Source: Phlegmacium glaucopus (taxonomy: Eukaryota; Basidiomycota; Agaricomycetes; Agaricales; Cortinariaceae). Taken from it: a stretch of 64,000 nucleotides of DNA. The stretch spans positions 214,147-278,146 of the forward strand of contig MU130626.1 in NCBI GenBank assembly GCA_015039465.1. The letters are read 5' to 3'. Position numbers and translations under genes: made by a program. Every line of letters begins with the position of its first letter. Position 1 is the first letter of the stretch. Of the stretch, positions 34,979 through 47,600 are shown piece after piece. Below the pieces are notes generated by a model. The model saw only the letters and a program-made list of their open reading frames with translations. It was not told the origin of the DNA and made no database searches.

Positions 34979-35820
34979 GTGTTGCATTTCATGCGTGCGG
35001 ATGTAAGTAAGTACCGTGTCTCTCAAGCTTATGCCTATCACACAACGAGACGCAAAGGCTTGCCTTTGGTCTCTCCCAGAAGGCACCCTCAAAGGTCCCA
35101 ATTGTGCACACCTTACCTGGCGTATACACTCCCTCCCAAGTTCCGTACCAATGGAGGCGGCGGTTGTTAAGCCGGGGAACGGCTCGCGAGATCGCACTCG
35201 AGGTACATGGAGGGAAGAAAGGTTAATTCCATACATCATCAATTCACGGGCTAAAGCAGCGTACGACCAACGCGTGACTAACCGGAGTGCCACAAGGCTT
35301 TGTTTTGACTGTAACAGCAAATTCACCATTACTATTGGCGACACCAGCCGATTCTTGGTTACTACTCGTCTCCCCTATTTCAACTCCGAGGAACGCCCCA
35401 CACAGACTGGCTTGTCATGCAAGGGATGTCAGACCGCGTTAGCTCTAAGGTGGGTTCGAACCAGGTGCTGCCCTACGTGCAGCTCCTTGCGTTGTTTGAT
35501 ATGCGGGACCAAATATTCGCTGAGGATATGTTTCTCGACCATTTCGCAATCTGCGAAAAATTGTGTAGAAATGACATCTGTGCAGACGGATGGAATTCTG
35601 GAGACCCGAACATCATTTTTTACCCTAATAACGGTTGGAAATATGTTTTACCACGCAGTCTTGTTCGAACAATGATTAACCATCCCTACACATGTGTGGC
35701 GAGTGCCACAGTGATTTATGGCCGATACATAACAAAGCGTTGTTCAACGGCGAGAGTAAAATACATAGGTTCTATAACGAGTGGAGTGAGTGCCTGGGGT
35801 TTATATCAAAACCTTTGATT
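34979..35820 (+). CDS. uncertain hypothetical gene with CxxC pairs
   Basis: An open frame (35016-35675) contains LCFDCNSKF, TTRLPYFNSEERPTQTGLSCKGCQTAL and then diverges. The next frame (from about 35480) contains ALFDMRDQIFAEDMFLDHFAICEKL. The combination LSCKGCQ, then F..D.FL.HF..C, resembles a lineage-specific family of Agaricomycete hypothetical proteins with putative zinc-binding cysteines. Joining both needs an intron (possible donor GTGGGT near 35450, acceptor CAG near 35482) or a frameshift. Start and end are not resolved. It may be a decayed gene. Confidence 0.35.
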
Positions 35821-36461
35821 CAGAATTATCCGCATTTCGGTTTTCCTCCACTACTGGACATCGCCTGCGCTTCTACAGGCGGCACCTTTTCTGCTTTCGT
35901 GCCCACAGTGATAAGCCTCTCCCGAACCTCATATAGCAACTTCGATACAAACAAACTCATGGCCCTCTTGACCCCCATCATCACTTCCAGAAGAAGAAAC
36001 TTAGTCTTCAACCGTAATCGCCACATTGCTCAATTTTCCTGTAAAGAAAGGTAAAGTAGTAGTGTCATCTCTTGTAGAGCAGCACACCGATCCCATAATT
36101 CGCGTTCTTTGTCGATAGAGCTTCGATGTACGGTCGTGACGTGTGGTCGTTTGGTTCTCGATTGTCAGTTATCAGTTTCGTCCAGAAATCTTTGCTTTCG
36201 TTCACAAGGATTGGATCTAGTAGGACGGTGCGTCAACTTTCTTCTTTTCCTCTTTCGGATTGTCAGGCTTTTCATAGCAGGAGCATAACCCTTCCGATGC
36301 CAGCAAGACCGAAAGGAAAGATGGGAGGTCGATGCTTATCCTTGCGTCTGATCTTGTCCTATATATTTGCTAGTATTATGATCAGACGTCCTGCAGTATT
36401 TTATCTTATCCTTAGATGAGTCTTCGTGTTTCCTCATCGTGGAGTCGGCTGGAAAACCAAT
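35821..36461. other. intergenic, no supported gene
   Basis: 3' flank of NCS1 copy B. Unlike copies A and C, this flank does not share the ACATAG.CATTCAGTTTTC sequence that follows the other two copies. Confidence 0.5.
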
Positions 36462-38416
36462 CTAAAGGAATCCACTCCATCGAATTTCAATCCAACGGAA
36501 CGGAAAGTACAGCAAACCGCTAACCACAAAGGCAACCTCAAACCCAATATCTCCTGTACTACGAGCAATGGGGCCTGTAAACCATACTTGGCTCATAGAA
36601 GGAATCACCACACCAAAACACAATACACCCGCAGCCACCGCAGCGATACCGGACGGAAGGCGCTTGGGAATGTTCCATACTGTTACGTCATATAGGGAGG
36701 GATCGTTTTTGCGGAAGTGGAGATGTTCTATCATAGTGATGGCGGTATAGGCAGAGGCCCAGTATCCGACTAATCCAAGAAAGTTGGTCAGGGTATCATA
36801 AAATCGGTGGGCACCAACAATCGAGATTGGCACAATGCTGTTAAATCGGCGAGCATCAATCAAAAACTCTTCAACACTATTGGTATAGGAAAAAATACCA
36901 CCTACATAGCAGTTGCTACCACCGAGAGTACGTATCGTGGTACTATGGCCAAAATAGGCATGACCGCTTGGAGATTGAGTGACACCGAATAAAAGCTAAC
37001 AGCAATGTTTGCGGCAACAGAGAGGCTCAGCAGGACCATAAGAAATTTGCCGAAATTGCCTACGGGGCGAAGCATAGCTTCAAGCAGCCCACCTACGTTG
37101 CCGCCGGTATATCCTTGCTCCCAAACAGGGACGGAAGGTGCTGCAACAACGACGGCGGCTCCGAGACATTGGAGTGATACCTGAAAAGTAGAGAAGGTTG
37201 GGGTAAGGAGTAGAAACAAAAGTTGATACATACGATGGATAGTGAAAGTCCTGCATAGGCAGATAGAAAGATTTTCCAACTAGCGAATCTTTAAAAGTTA
37301 AATCTTAAGTAGCTTCCCAATAATTTCGCACCTTGAGACATTTGGATGATAATAGCTTGAGTAATCCGAACTGATGGTTGAACAGGTAATAGCAAATCCA
37401 GCCAATGTTGAAGCAAAATTTAAAATAGTAGAGGCCGTAGCTGGTACGGCTGGCGGGGGGTTGGATAGATGTTTTCCACCGACGACACAAACGATGATGA
37501 ATGTAATTATGACAGGAATACATGATATCCGTTCATACCTGTAACATTCATTGAACATCACTTATCTCATAACATGTTGAGCATTACCAATTAAGAACTT
37601 TAAATCCGCAAAACGATACTAGCAGGGATATTACTGCAATCACGACGATCCCAACGCTGGCGCAGGGGATGTGTAAGACTTTCGATACCACACTAGCATA
37701 GGAGCAGGAAGGACATACCTCCAGCTCAGATTTCCATTGGCGACACTTGCTAATGCTTGTCCTCCCACAATGCAGGTCACAATTGAAAATCCGACTATGG
37801 TGGATAAATTCATAATACAAATTAAAATGACTCCATAATATCTTTGGGCATGATTTCAGTAAATGAATTCACGAACAACGCATTGCTAACCCAAAGGAAT
37901 ATCGAGATATTATCATTTGCCTCATTCCCAGCTTGGGTCCCCAGGTTGCGCTGTCATGATCATTTAGGTATATAAGCGGTGCACCTCATGAGTCCAATAC
38001 TTACAAATATGCTGGGAATGCACAACAAAGCAGGTTAAAGAAAAGGATCGGAAGGCATGTATCTCGAAGTCCCAATCCGAATACCACTGGGCCCAATGTC
38101 CCGGAAGAGAACCTGAAGCTGCTCAACCAAAGAGGCTCGAACCAAAGAACCCTTCGTACTCACGAGAGAATATTGAAGTTCATGGAGAACCATATGAAAA
38201 ATGTCTTGCTGTACGGTTTATCAACGCGCTCATCCGAAGGAACGGGAGCAATGCCTGAAAGAAAGTGATTTTAACAAGTGTAGTGAGGCAGGTAAAGCTC
38301 CTACCTCTCGATTCAACACCCAATGTCAATAATTTCCTGGACACCCGTTCCCAACGAAGACGATTGGAATGAATAGTTGTTACATTTTCGCTCTCTAGAT
38401 TTTTTTCTAGGACCAT
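36462..38416 (-). CDS. NCS1 permease (purine-cytosine permease-type), copy B
   Basis: Same exon layout as copy A, all ten exons open. Start: MVLEKNLESENVTTIHSN. Differences from copy A include APVPSDERVDKPYSKTFF, FSSGTLGPVV, WAS in place of WSS before AY, CSTISSDYSSYY for YSGLSSDFTSYY, LSVAANIAVSFYSVSLN for LSVAGNIAATFYSVSIN, and an end reading WSGFL. These are scattered substitutions typical of a functional paralogue. Its final intron is shorter (GTAGGT start) but phase-consistent. Copy A lies 3.1 kb away in the same orientation. Confidence 0.86.
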
Positions 38417-39109
38417 TTTGAGGAAAGGATTATGGTGGAGCCACTGCGTCGTGGAGGTAAGATACAAGGGGCGAAGAAACGAATATGAAAGCTGTTACCT
38501 CAGGATGCAACTCGACAGAGGACAGAAATGGACTGGTGTAATCTAATCAATTGTTCTAGAAGTTTTCCTCATCTCGAGATTTCAAGATTTTTTTTTGGAT
38601 CAACTTGAAGCTGATAGGATCATTGTGGGATGTGATTGACCGCCGTAATCTTCGTTACTCGCTTCTCAACCGGTCAGTCGTCCCCATCGTCTTGCGGGAC
38701 AGCCGTTCATGTCCGAGGCTCTCTCTCTTTAGAAGACAAAGCCGCTGTGCGGTACCATCTGAGACCATCTACCTTTGATACACAACCTTGAACCAGCGGC
38801 TTGATTACCCACCCGGGGCCACTGCGTGTGCACGGTCGGAACAGAACAATATAGCTAAGAAACGCGCGAAAAATGCTCGAGCCCATAGCATGTCAGCGGG
38901 GTGCTGTGCAGGGAGACGAGACGCGGACAGACAAGTGACGGTATTGACCTAAGTATGGTACACGCTACACGATGCAATGGCGTGGGAAGATTTAGTGATA
39001 ATCAGAGCCGTAACGTGGCCATTGGGACTGTATAGCCAATGGCTAATGAAAGAGATGGAAATGTCGGCCAACTGTGAGTGTTATAAGCATGTGATACGTT
39101 CTGTTGCTG
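38417..39109. other. intergenic; partly duplicated NCS1 upstream flank
   Basis: 38420-38985 matches parts of the flanks upstream of copies A and C (for example AGACGAGACGC...GACAAG and GTATGGTACACG). The match stops just before the proposed NLR2 start. Confidence 0.5.
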
Positions 39110-42100
39110 ATGATCTATTTCTCAAGCTCTGGTTCCCCAGCTGCAATAAGGTGCGTCAATCCCGCCTTTGCGTTGTAACGTCCGATCTCGAACCATTTTT
39201 TACTCAGCGCTCAGATCGGGATTCAGCCAGACAAATCCTGGCTCGAGGTTACTGGTAAGCGGCTGAATCCCAATTGGAGATCCACTCTCAAATATATTTC
39301 CTGTCAGTCCTTCGAACGCACAAGCTTCCTCGTCTCAAGACCCTGTGGGGCAAGAAGAGGCGGTTCTATGTTACTGTGACCGATGGAACGATAACGAAGA
39401 AGACAGCAGCTATTCGTAGTGTGGAACAGGCCGTGGAATGGAACGAGAGGCTCGACGCCTTGTACGATAACTCTCTCTTTGCGATCCGATTCATCAACTG
39501 AGACACTGCTGTAGTGCTATTCATTCATCTTCCCGTATTATGTTATCTCTTTATGCCAGGCGAAGCATACTAGGCAAAAGCCTCCTTATCGGAACCCATG
39601 AGATACCTCTTGAATCCCACAACGGTTCGTCTTTGGTTAGAACCCTACTCTTTTAATGCACTGACTATTCATACGTAGAAATTTCCTTCGCTCTCAGTGA
39701 CGCCAATACTGCGCAGCCGGTAACACTCCACTTAACGACCAACTTATCAGTGAACTCAAGTTCAACGGCGACCCACAACTCTCTTGCCGCAGAACCAACG
39801 GCAGATACTTCTGTAGCCCCAAACTCGACGGAACCCACATCACCCACGGTCGCCAGTGGCCCTGAAGCTGATGCGCGGCTGATGAATGACCTTTCACTTG
39901 GAAATTGTACTCACGATCCACCAATGGCGGAGCCTGAGAATGCTCTCCATGGCGCCAACGACGCTATTGGGGCGATGAACCTTTATACTACCTGGCAAGA
40001 TGCTATTGGAAGAGTCAAGTGGGTGATGGACACGCTAAGCACAGTTGCAGCAGTACGTCTATTATATTACTTTTTTGTGTCCATTCTTGACTGGGCTGGC
40101 TTCCACTTGTTAGCTCCACCCATACGCGAAAATGGCATGGAGTGTACTCTCAATGATTCCCCAGGTGAAATCTGATCGCTTTATGGTCAGATGAAAACAC
40201 TGATCTTTTGTTCATCCCGATCAGACTTTTTTGAGCCAGGTCCAGCGTGACGAAAACATTCAAGCCCTACTTACCGCCATACATGATGTGTTTGATTTTA
40301 CGGAAGAGGCAGGTCCTTTGACAAATATCGAATCGCATAGCAAGCAAGCAGATATTCTTAAACTCATGCTGCAGCACGTCTGCCACTGCAGTGACTTCAT
40401 CCAGTCGTACGCACAGGACGTGCAATTCTGTACGTCGTCGACTTCTGTTTCATTGGCCATTGTAAATATGTGATTTACAGGGAAGCGGTGGTTGAAGAAT
40501 ATCGGTGGTCCATCCGACGATAAGATAGCTAAGCTTTGCGACAAGCTTGCCCAACTCCGAAACGCTTTCTTGGATCATGCTACCGTTGCCACAGAGATCA
40601 AAGTGCTTCAAATTCTGGACCATGTGGATACATTGTCGAAGAAAATCTCAGATCTCGGTATGTAGTCCTAATCATTTTGAGGATCATCGATCTGACAACG
40701 GGCACGCAGACCTCGATGGGAAAATGAGCGAAATTCCTTATAAGCATTCCGGCATGGAGAGAGATTATCTTTGGGGGACACGCACAGACTTCTTGGACTA
40801 CATCGTTAAGTGGGTGGACGACCCTGGCTCCAAGCGCGTACTTGTTCTCTTCGGGCAGGCGGGTACAGGAAAGTCGTCTATTGCCCATGAGATTGCTCGG
40901 CGCTTTCGAGTCATGAATCGTCTCAGTTCATACTTCATCTTTCTTCGGGCGGAGCGATCCAAACACGAGGATTATCTCCTCTTCACAACAATTCTTCACG
41001 ACCTATCCAATCGCTATCCTTCATTTAAATTCGCTTTGGGAAAGGCAATTAGGGACAATAAGCCTCTTCGAGCTGCGAAAGACTACCATACGCTTTTTGA
41101 ATCCCTACTCCTACAACCACTCGAGGACGTGCACACCGTTGGCCCTGTTCTTATCATCATCGATGCTTTAGATGAGAGTGGGGATGCAACTGGCGCAAAT
41201 GGGCTACACACTTTTCTTGCCAAACACCTCGCTAAACTCCCACCGAACTTTCGCATCCTTATCACCTCCAGGCTGGAGGCTGACATTATGCTTCCGTTCG
41301 CCAATGCGTCCGGAAAGCCATACGAAATTATACACATGGATGACTCCAAGCTGGCTGTTAGAACAAAGGATGATATTCTCATCTATCTTCAGGAAAAGCT
41401 CCCTCCGTACACGTTTCAAAAACATGGCAATGAGCTTGCAGAGAAAGCGGAGGGCCTGTTCCAGTGGGCTGCGGTTGCATGCGGGTACATTAATTATCCT
41501 CCACGCGGACTCACCAAGAATGATTGTATACGTGCTCTTTTGAAGCTTTCTGCGGATCATGAAGAGCTGGGTCAAAAACTAGGCCCGTTATACGACTTGT
41601 ACAAACAGGTTCTTGAAGGATATTTCGAGTCGTCCATCGTACAACTTCGGTTTCAGTCGGTCATGGGACAGCTCTTAGCTTCATTGGAACCCCTCTCTAT
41701 CAACTCTCTTACGGCTTTGCGACAGTATTCCCTTGGTGATCCTGATGATGACGATTCTGTCATTGTGATTGTCCGCCAGCTTGGCCCTCTACTGAGCAAT
41801 GTCACTTTAGATGATCAAACCCTACCCATTGTTCCTCTCCACACTTCATTCCGCGACTTCCTGACTGACAAGAAAATGAGCGGTTCTTTTTATCACATCG
41901 ATCTTGGCGAGGCCCATCGTCAGTTGGCCCATTCGTGCCTCGGTCTAATGCTTCACGATCTTCAATTCAACATCTGCAAGTTAGAGTCATCGTATCTCCC
42001 CAACAGCAAGATTCCAGATCTTGATACCCACATCAATGCGTACATTTCGCCTGCTTTGTTCTACGCTTGTTGTTTCTGGGATGACCATCTGGAGCGTCTC

Positions 42101-44592
42101 GGATTTGAACAGGATCTTTTGGCAAAACTTCGATCACTCTTTGAGGACAAGTTCCTCTTTTGGCTGGAAGTCCTTAGCCTCAAGAACTCTGTGGCTCATG
42201 CTACTCCAGCGTTGTCAACTCTGAAGAAATGGTTGGCCTCTGATCAGCATCATGAGGTATATCCAATAGTCCAATGTAACAATTACGAGACTAATCGACA
42301 TGATTGTAATAGGCTTCTAGCAACAAAGTGAAGGCGTTCCAGGAACTGGTTATTGATGCCTCTGCATTTCTGCGTTATTTTGGGATGGTCATAGCAAAGA
42401 GTGCTCCGCATATCTATGTATCTGCGCTGCCCTTTGCACCGCTTTCTTCGCAAGTTTTCAAGCGTTATTCTTCCATATTCACCAATACATTGTCTATGAT
42501 ACTGGGGCAGTTGTCTCATTGGCCGGCAACGGAGATGGTCATTCCTGCGGGAGAGCAAGAGATCTATTCTATCGCATTCTCACCGAATGGGCAGCGGATT
42601 GTCTCAGGCTCATCTGATAAAACTGTTCGTGTGTGGAATGCCACAACGGGAGTGATGGAAGGAAGCCCATTTACTGAGCACGCTGGTCATGTCTATTCCG
42701 TCGCATTCTCACAGGATGGGCGGTGGATTGTCTCTGGCTCGCGTGATCGAACAGTTCGTGTGTGGAATGCCACAACGGGAGTAATGGAGGGAAGACCGTT
42801 TACTGGGCATACAGGTCATGTCCGTTCCGTCGCATTCTCGCAGGATGGACAGCAGATCGTCTCTGGCTCGGATGATAAAACAATTCGTATGTGGAATGCC
42901 ACAACGGGAGTGATGGGAAGATCATTTACTGGGCATACTGATTCCGTCCTTTCTGTCGCATTCTCACAGGATGGGCAGTGGATCGTCTCTGGCTCATCTG
43001 ATAAAACTGTTCGTGTGTGGAATGCCGCAACTAGAATGATGGTGGGAAGCCCATTTACTGGGCATACTGGTGATGTCAATTCCGTCGCATTCTCACAGGA
43101 TGGGCAGCAGATCGTCTCTGGCTCGGATGATAAAACAATTCGTATGTGGAATGCCACAACGGGAGTGATGGGAAGATCATTTACTGGGCAGACTGATTAT
43201 GTCTTTTCCGTCGCATTCTCACAGGATGGGCAGTGGATCATCTCTGGCTCGGCTGATGGTACAATTTGTGTGTGGAATGCCACAACAGGAGCGATGGAGG
43301 GAAGCCCATTTACTGGTCATACAGATTGGGTCCGTTCTGTTGCATTCTCGCAGGATGGGCAGCGGATCGTCTCTGGCTCGGATGATAGAACAATTCGTGT
43401 GTGGAATGCCACAACTAGAGTAGCGACGGGAAGCCCGTTTACCAGGCATACCGGTATTGTCAATTCTGTTGCATTCTCACAGGATGGGCAGCAGATTGTA
43501 TCTGGCTCGGATGATATGACAATTTGTGTGTGGAATACCAGAGCGGGAGTGATGGAGGGAAGACCGTTTACTGGACACACCGGTTCTGTCCGTTCCATCG
43601 CATTCTCGCAGGATGGGCAGTGGATCGTCTCTGGCTCGTTTGATTCAACAATTCGTGTGTGGAATGCCACAACAGGAGTGATGGAGGGAAGACCATTTAC
43701 TGGGCATACTGATAACGTCTATTCTGTCGCATTCTCGCAGGATGGGCAGTGGATTGTCTCTGGCTCGGCTGATAGGACCATTCGCGTGTGGAATGCCACA
43801 ACAGGAGTGGTGAAGGGAAGCCCATTTACTGGGCATACTGATTATGTCCGTTCTGTCTCATTCTCTCAGGATGGACAGTGGATTGTCTCTGGCTCATCTG
43901 ATCGGACGATTCGTGTTTGGAATGCCACAATGGGAGTAATGGAAGGAAGCCCATTTACTGGGCATGCTGACTCTGTCCTTTCTGTTGCATTCTCAAAGGA
44001 TGGGCACTGGATTGTCTCTGGCTCACATGATAACACGATTCGTGTGTGGAATGTCACAACAGGAGTGATGGAGGGGAGACCATTTACTGGACATACTGAT
44101 TCTGTCCGTTCTGTTGCATTCTCACAGGATGGGCAGTGGATTGTCTCTAGCTCAAATGATAAAACAGTTTGTGTGTGGAATGCCACAATGGGAGTGATGG
44201 AGGGAAGACAATTTACTGGGCATACTGATTGGGTCTGTTCTGTTGCATTCTCACAGGATGGGCAGTGGATTGTCTCTGGCTCACGTGATAAAACAATCCG
44301 TGTGTGGAATACCATGAGAGGAGATATGACCATTGCTGAACAGATTGGCTTCACTGATCAGTCCAGAATAAATAGTGAGGGTTGGATATGTGGGAGTGAG
44401 GATGAACTTCTGGTATGGATCCCAAACATACATAGACTTTCTCTTCATCGCCCAAGCAACATCAGGGTTATTGGTGGACATGAAACCTGCCTGGATCTTT
44501 CTAGGTTTGTACATGGACCAAAATGGGCTACTTGTTTCAACAGCCAAGACACTGAACAGCCACCCTCTGTTAACATCAATAACATCATGTAA
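39110..44592 (+). CDS. NLR2: C2-like/NACHT/WD40 STAND protein
   Basis: Predicted NLR-type NTPase. Exons: 39110-39150, 39208-39254, 39308-39461, 39515-39624, 39679-40052, 40114-40164, 40225-40429, 40481-40657, 40710-42256 and 42313-44592. All phases agree and give about 1661 residues. The first exon (MIYFSSSGSPAAI) is tentative. Next comes a C2-like domain (WLEVTVLRTHKLPRLK, RRFYVTVTDGTITKKT, LLIGTHEIPLES), a linker, LHPYAKMAWSVLSMIPQ, IPYKHSGMERDY, Walker A GQAGTGKSS, Walker B LIIIDALDES, a helical region ending SSNKVKAFQELVIDASAFLR, and 14 WD40 repeats of about 43 residues. The C-terminal tail (SEDELLVWIP, FVHGPKWATC) is typical of Agaricomycete NLRs. The role in self/non-self or injury sensing is inferred from the family. 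The N-terminus differs fully from that of NLR1. Confidence 0.88.
42535..44330 (+). repeat. 14 tandem ~129-bp WD40-coding repeats in NLR2
   Basis: Consensus SVAFSQDGQ-x-IVSGS-x-D-x-TI, then RVWNATTGVMEG and PFTGHT-x-x-V. Units 3 and 5 (about 42830-42930 and 43080-43180) are nearly identical to each other. Both read MGRSFTG where the others have MEG-x-PFTG, so they are shorter by 1-2 residues. Variable sites are the residue before SVAF, W/Q/R after GQ, the residues flanking D after SGS, and the pair before V. Confidence 0.9.
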
Positions 44593-45209
44593 TCTGTATG
44601 ATAGCTGAAGTTTTCTGACAATTAAGATAAAAGATGGTTTCAAAGATATGACTCCTGAAAATTTTAGGGAGTAGTGTTAGACAAAGAATGGTAGGTATCC
44701 TTAATTTGGAAAAAAAGTTATGAAGAATTGAGATAGAGGAAAAATACTACATTTGTATCAAGTATCACATCTAACCACATTGCATCACCAAAAGATCATG
44801 CCACTTGTATCTATATACACAAGCATATATAGTAATAACATAATTTTAAACCTCAAAATTCAAGTAGATAATGTCAGAATACATAGGACTAAAAAGGCAC
44901 AAAGTGTTAAAATGAGCTGGTCTTCAAAGCTCACTCGGGATAGCAGTAAACCCTCACAATAGCGTGAGGGTGCTCTTTATTTTAACTACATATTTATAAT
45001 AAACTGAACAATGAAGTATTCTAAGTACTAAAAGGGGTTGTGCCACCGAAAGGCTTGCACACAATGATGGAGGCCTTGTGATGCGCTCAGAATCCCAACA
45101 CAAAGTACTGCAGGAAATGTATATTTTGCAATGCATGCAACAATTTGCAAGGGGCTATATGGAATGCTGAGAATACAAGAGCATATATTGGCAAGGGGGG
45201 CCACATCAG
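44593..45209. other. 3' flank of NLR2, no supported gene
   Basis: AT-rich and CpG-poor. A small perfect hairpin (CCCTCAC-N6-GTGAGGG, 44950-44970) is present; its meaning is unknown. Confidence 0.5.
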
Positions 45210-45676
45210 TGTTAGGGCAACTGCTGTTAGGGCAACTGCAATGCTGACTTAGTCAAGCTAGCAGGGGATCTTAAATTAATATATTATAAACATGACTATA
45301 TGACTAACTCACCTAGCAGGGGATCCTAAAAGGAAAAGATAGGGATCCCTGCTAGGGTGAGGAGGTATTTAAGTACAGATATGGACATAACAGACATGAA
45401 AATAAATAAATAAATGGTATGAGAATAAGATAATAAAAGTGGTGTCATATGAGAAATAATAAAATAATAAAATAACCTACTAAGTCTGGTTTGGGTTGGG
45501 CCCGATCAGGAGTGGGTAGAGTTGGGGCCAATTAGGTTTGGGTGAGGAATGAGGTTTGTTGATGAGGTGGAATATATGTATTCAGGAGTTGAGTTGGGAG
45601 TGGGTTTGGGACTGAGATCAGGTTTGGGCCCAACCGGGAGTTGGGAGTTGGGCTTGAAATTGGGTGTCCCCTAACA
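45210..45676 (+). mobile_element. F1 LTR-like element with a doubled 5' end
   Basis: It starts TGTTAGGGCAACTGC, and this 15-bp terminus is repeated directly after itself. It ends GTGTCCCCTAACA at 45676. Flanking CATCAG copies (45204-45209 and 45677-45682) give a 6-bp or longer duplication, unlike the 5 bp of the other F1 copies. Confidence 0.85.
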
Positions 45677-45757
45677 CATCAGTGGTTCCAGGTTCAGGCT
45701 GTATACCCCACCATAGCAACGGTCTGTAAAAATATACCATTCACTGAGAAACAATGT

Positions 45758-47600
45758 TAGTGATGCCAAAGTTTGGTTCAGTTTGGTTCTTCAACCATTT
45801 TTGAAGAACCGAGAACTGAACTGAAAGGTCCTCTGCTGAACTGAACCAGAACCAGAACCAGAACCGATAGAACTGGTTCTGTCGGTTCAGTCTGGTTCTA
45901 GGACCAGTTTGAACTGTTGAACCGATAAAAAAACATTTAAATTATATTATTTTGGTATGGTAGGGTATGAGATACTCTATAGCATTAATAAAATACAAAA
46001 AATAACCCCCTATGAGAGGGGATGCTGTTGTTGGGTGTTGTCATCATAGTGTACTAAAACATACCTGTCAGGAATTACAGTGATGGTTCCAAAAACGCAG
46101 GTCAGGCTGTCAACTTGAAGATAAATGAATCACAAAGTATTTTATGAGTGACAGCCGGCGTACCTTGGCCCATGATGTTGCTTATGACACTCCTAAGTTG
46201 TCATCCGATCATTCATCATCCATCAATTCCATCCATTAGTTGTCTGTTCATTTGTTGTGCATCCATTCATTGTTTGTTTGTTTGTGGTCATTTGCTCATT
46301 GTTTGTTCATCATTGTTCATTCATTGTTGTCATGTATTTGTCATTGTTGCTTGTTTGTTGTTGTTTGTTTGTCATTGTTGTTTGGTGGCATCATTTGTTG
46401 GTTGCCATTCGTCTGTTGTAGTTTAGATTAGAGTTAAGTTAGAGTTATAAAACATACCTCTGGGTAGTGCTCATCATCATGATTCATTCATTGTTGTCCG
46501 TCCATGTTTATTCATCCATTCAGTCATTTGTCATCCGTTCAGCCATTCATCATCCATTGACTTGGAGTTGTTGGTTGTCTGTTGAGTTGTTCAAATTTGT
46601 CATCCATTGAGTCATTCATTGTCTGTTCATTTATTCATTCTTATCCATTTGTTGTCATGTATTTGTCCAGGTCTAAATGGGCGGTGGATGGGTCCAAATG
46701 GCGGTTGTTGTCGTTATTGTTCATCTGCCAGTGTCATAGCTTTAGTACATTAGAAATAAATTATTCATTTGCTCATTGGTGTTGTTTTCTCATTGGTGTT
46801 GTTTGTTTTTCGACCTTGTTTGTTCACCTGGGACTGCGTTGTTCATTCGCCTGTCATCATCGTCCATCCGTTCATTCGCACATTCATTTGTTCATTATTG
46901 CTGATTGTCATCATTTGTTGTTGGGCTAATTGATTCATTATTGATATTTGCTCATTGTTGTCGTTTGTTCATTATCATATGTTCATTGTCATTTGTTGTC
47001 GTCCATTTGGCATCTTTGTTTGTCATCAGTTGCCTGTTGTAGTTTACATTAGAAATAAGTCAAAACCTAAAAAAGTACCTTGGAAGGGGTAGTGCCATCC
47101 ATGTCCGTTATTGTTATGCTAACTGTCATTGTGATTATTGTTGTTGTGCTTATCATTGTCATCCCTGTGTGATTTCATAGTCATATTGTATTAATTAAAT
47201 CAAGAAACTTACCAAAATAACTTCCCTAGTAGGGAGTTGTTGGTGTTAGCATCATTAATTGTTCACATTGCATTGTTGTGTTTTGTTGATAGCTGAGAGT
47301 CAATGAGATTTTTAAAACTCCAACTCCCAAAATATGGGTTCTGGTGCTTGTCTGGTGCCTAACAATATTTTATATATTATAAATTCAATTCTGTGTGGAA
47401 AAATTAGAAAAAAATATTGACGGAAAGTTCGGTTCAAACCGGTTCCAACCCAGTTCTCGAAAATTTAGAAATATGAGAACCGAGAACCAAACCAACAGCC
47501 CAAAATCCCTGGACTGAACTGAACTGAACCCGAACCAACAGTTCAGTTCTTTCAGTTCTCAGTTCTTGCATCAGTTCAGAACCGAACTTTGGCATCACTA
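45758..47600. mobile_element. hAT-like TIR element, copy 1 (empty version)
   Basis: The ends are inverted: TAGTGATGCCAAAGTTTGG at 45758 and the reverse complement of TAGTGATGCCAAAGTTCGG ending at 47600. Subterminal regions are packed with GGTTC/GAACC words that can pair with each other. The 1.8-kb interior is mostly degenerate CATTGTTG-rich minisatellite (46190-47180) with no transposase. TAGTG...CACTA ends resemble hAT elements, but no clear 8-bp TSD is seen. At 47140/47141 it reads GATTATTG-TTGTTGTGC, the empty site for the insert found in copy 2. Confidence 0.8.

Noticed and set aside
36126..36419. 97-codon open frame at 36.1-36.4 kb
   Set aside because: No motif, no codon bias and no splice partner; treated as chance.
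42816..44354. Minus-strand frames with CPSCENATE repeats
   Set aside because: Antisense shadow of the NLR2 WD40 repeats.
44950..44970. Hairpin after NLR2 as a terminator
   Set aside because: Rho-independent terminators do not apply to a fungal nuclear gene; it lies ~360 bp past the stop and is likely chance.
46148..46929. Cysteine/valine-rich open frames at 46.1-46.9 kb
   Set aside because: They are translations of CATTGTTG-type minisatellite inside the TIR element.
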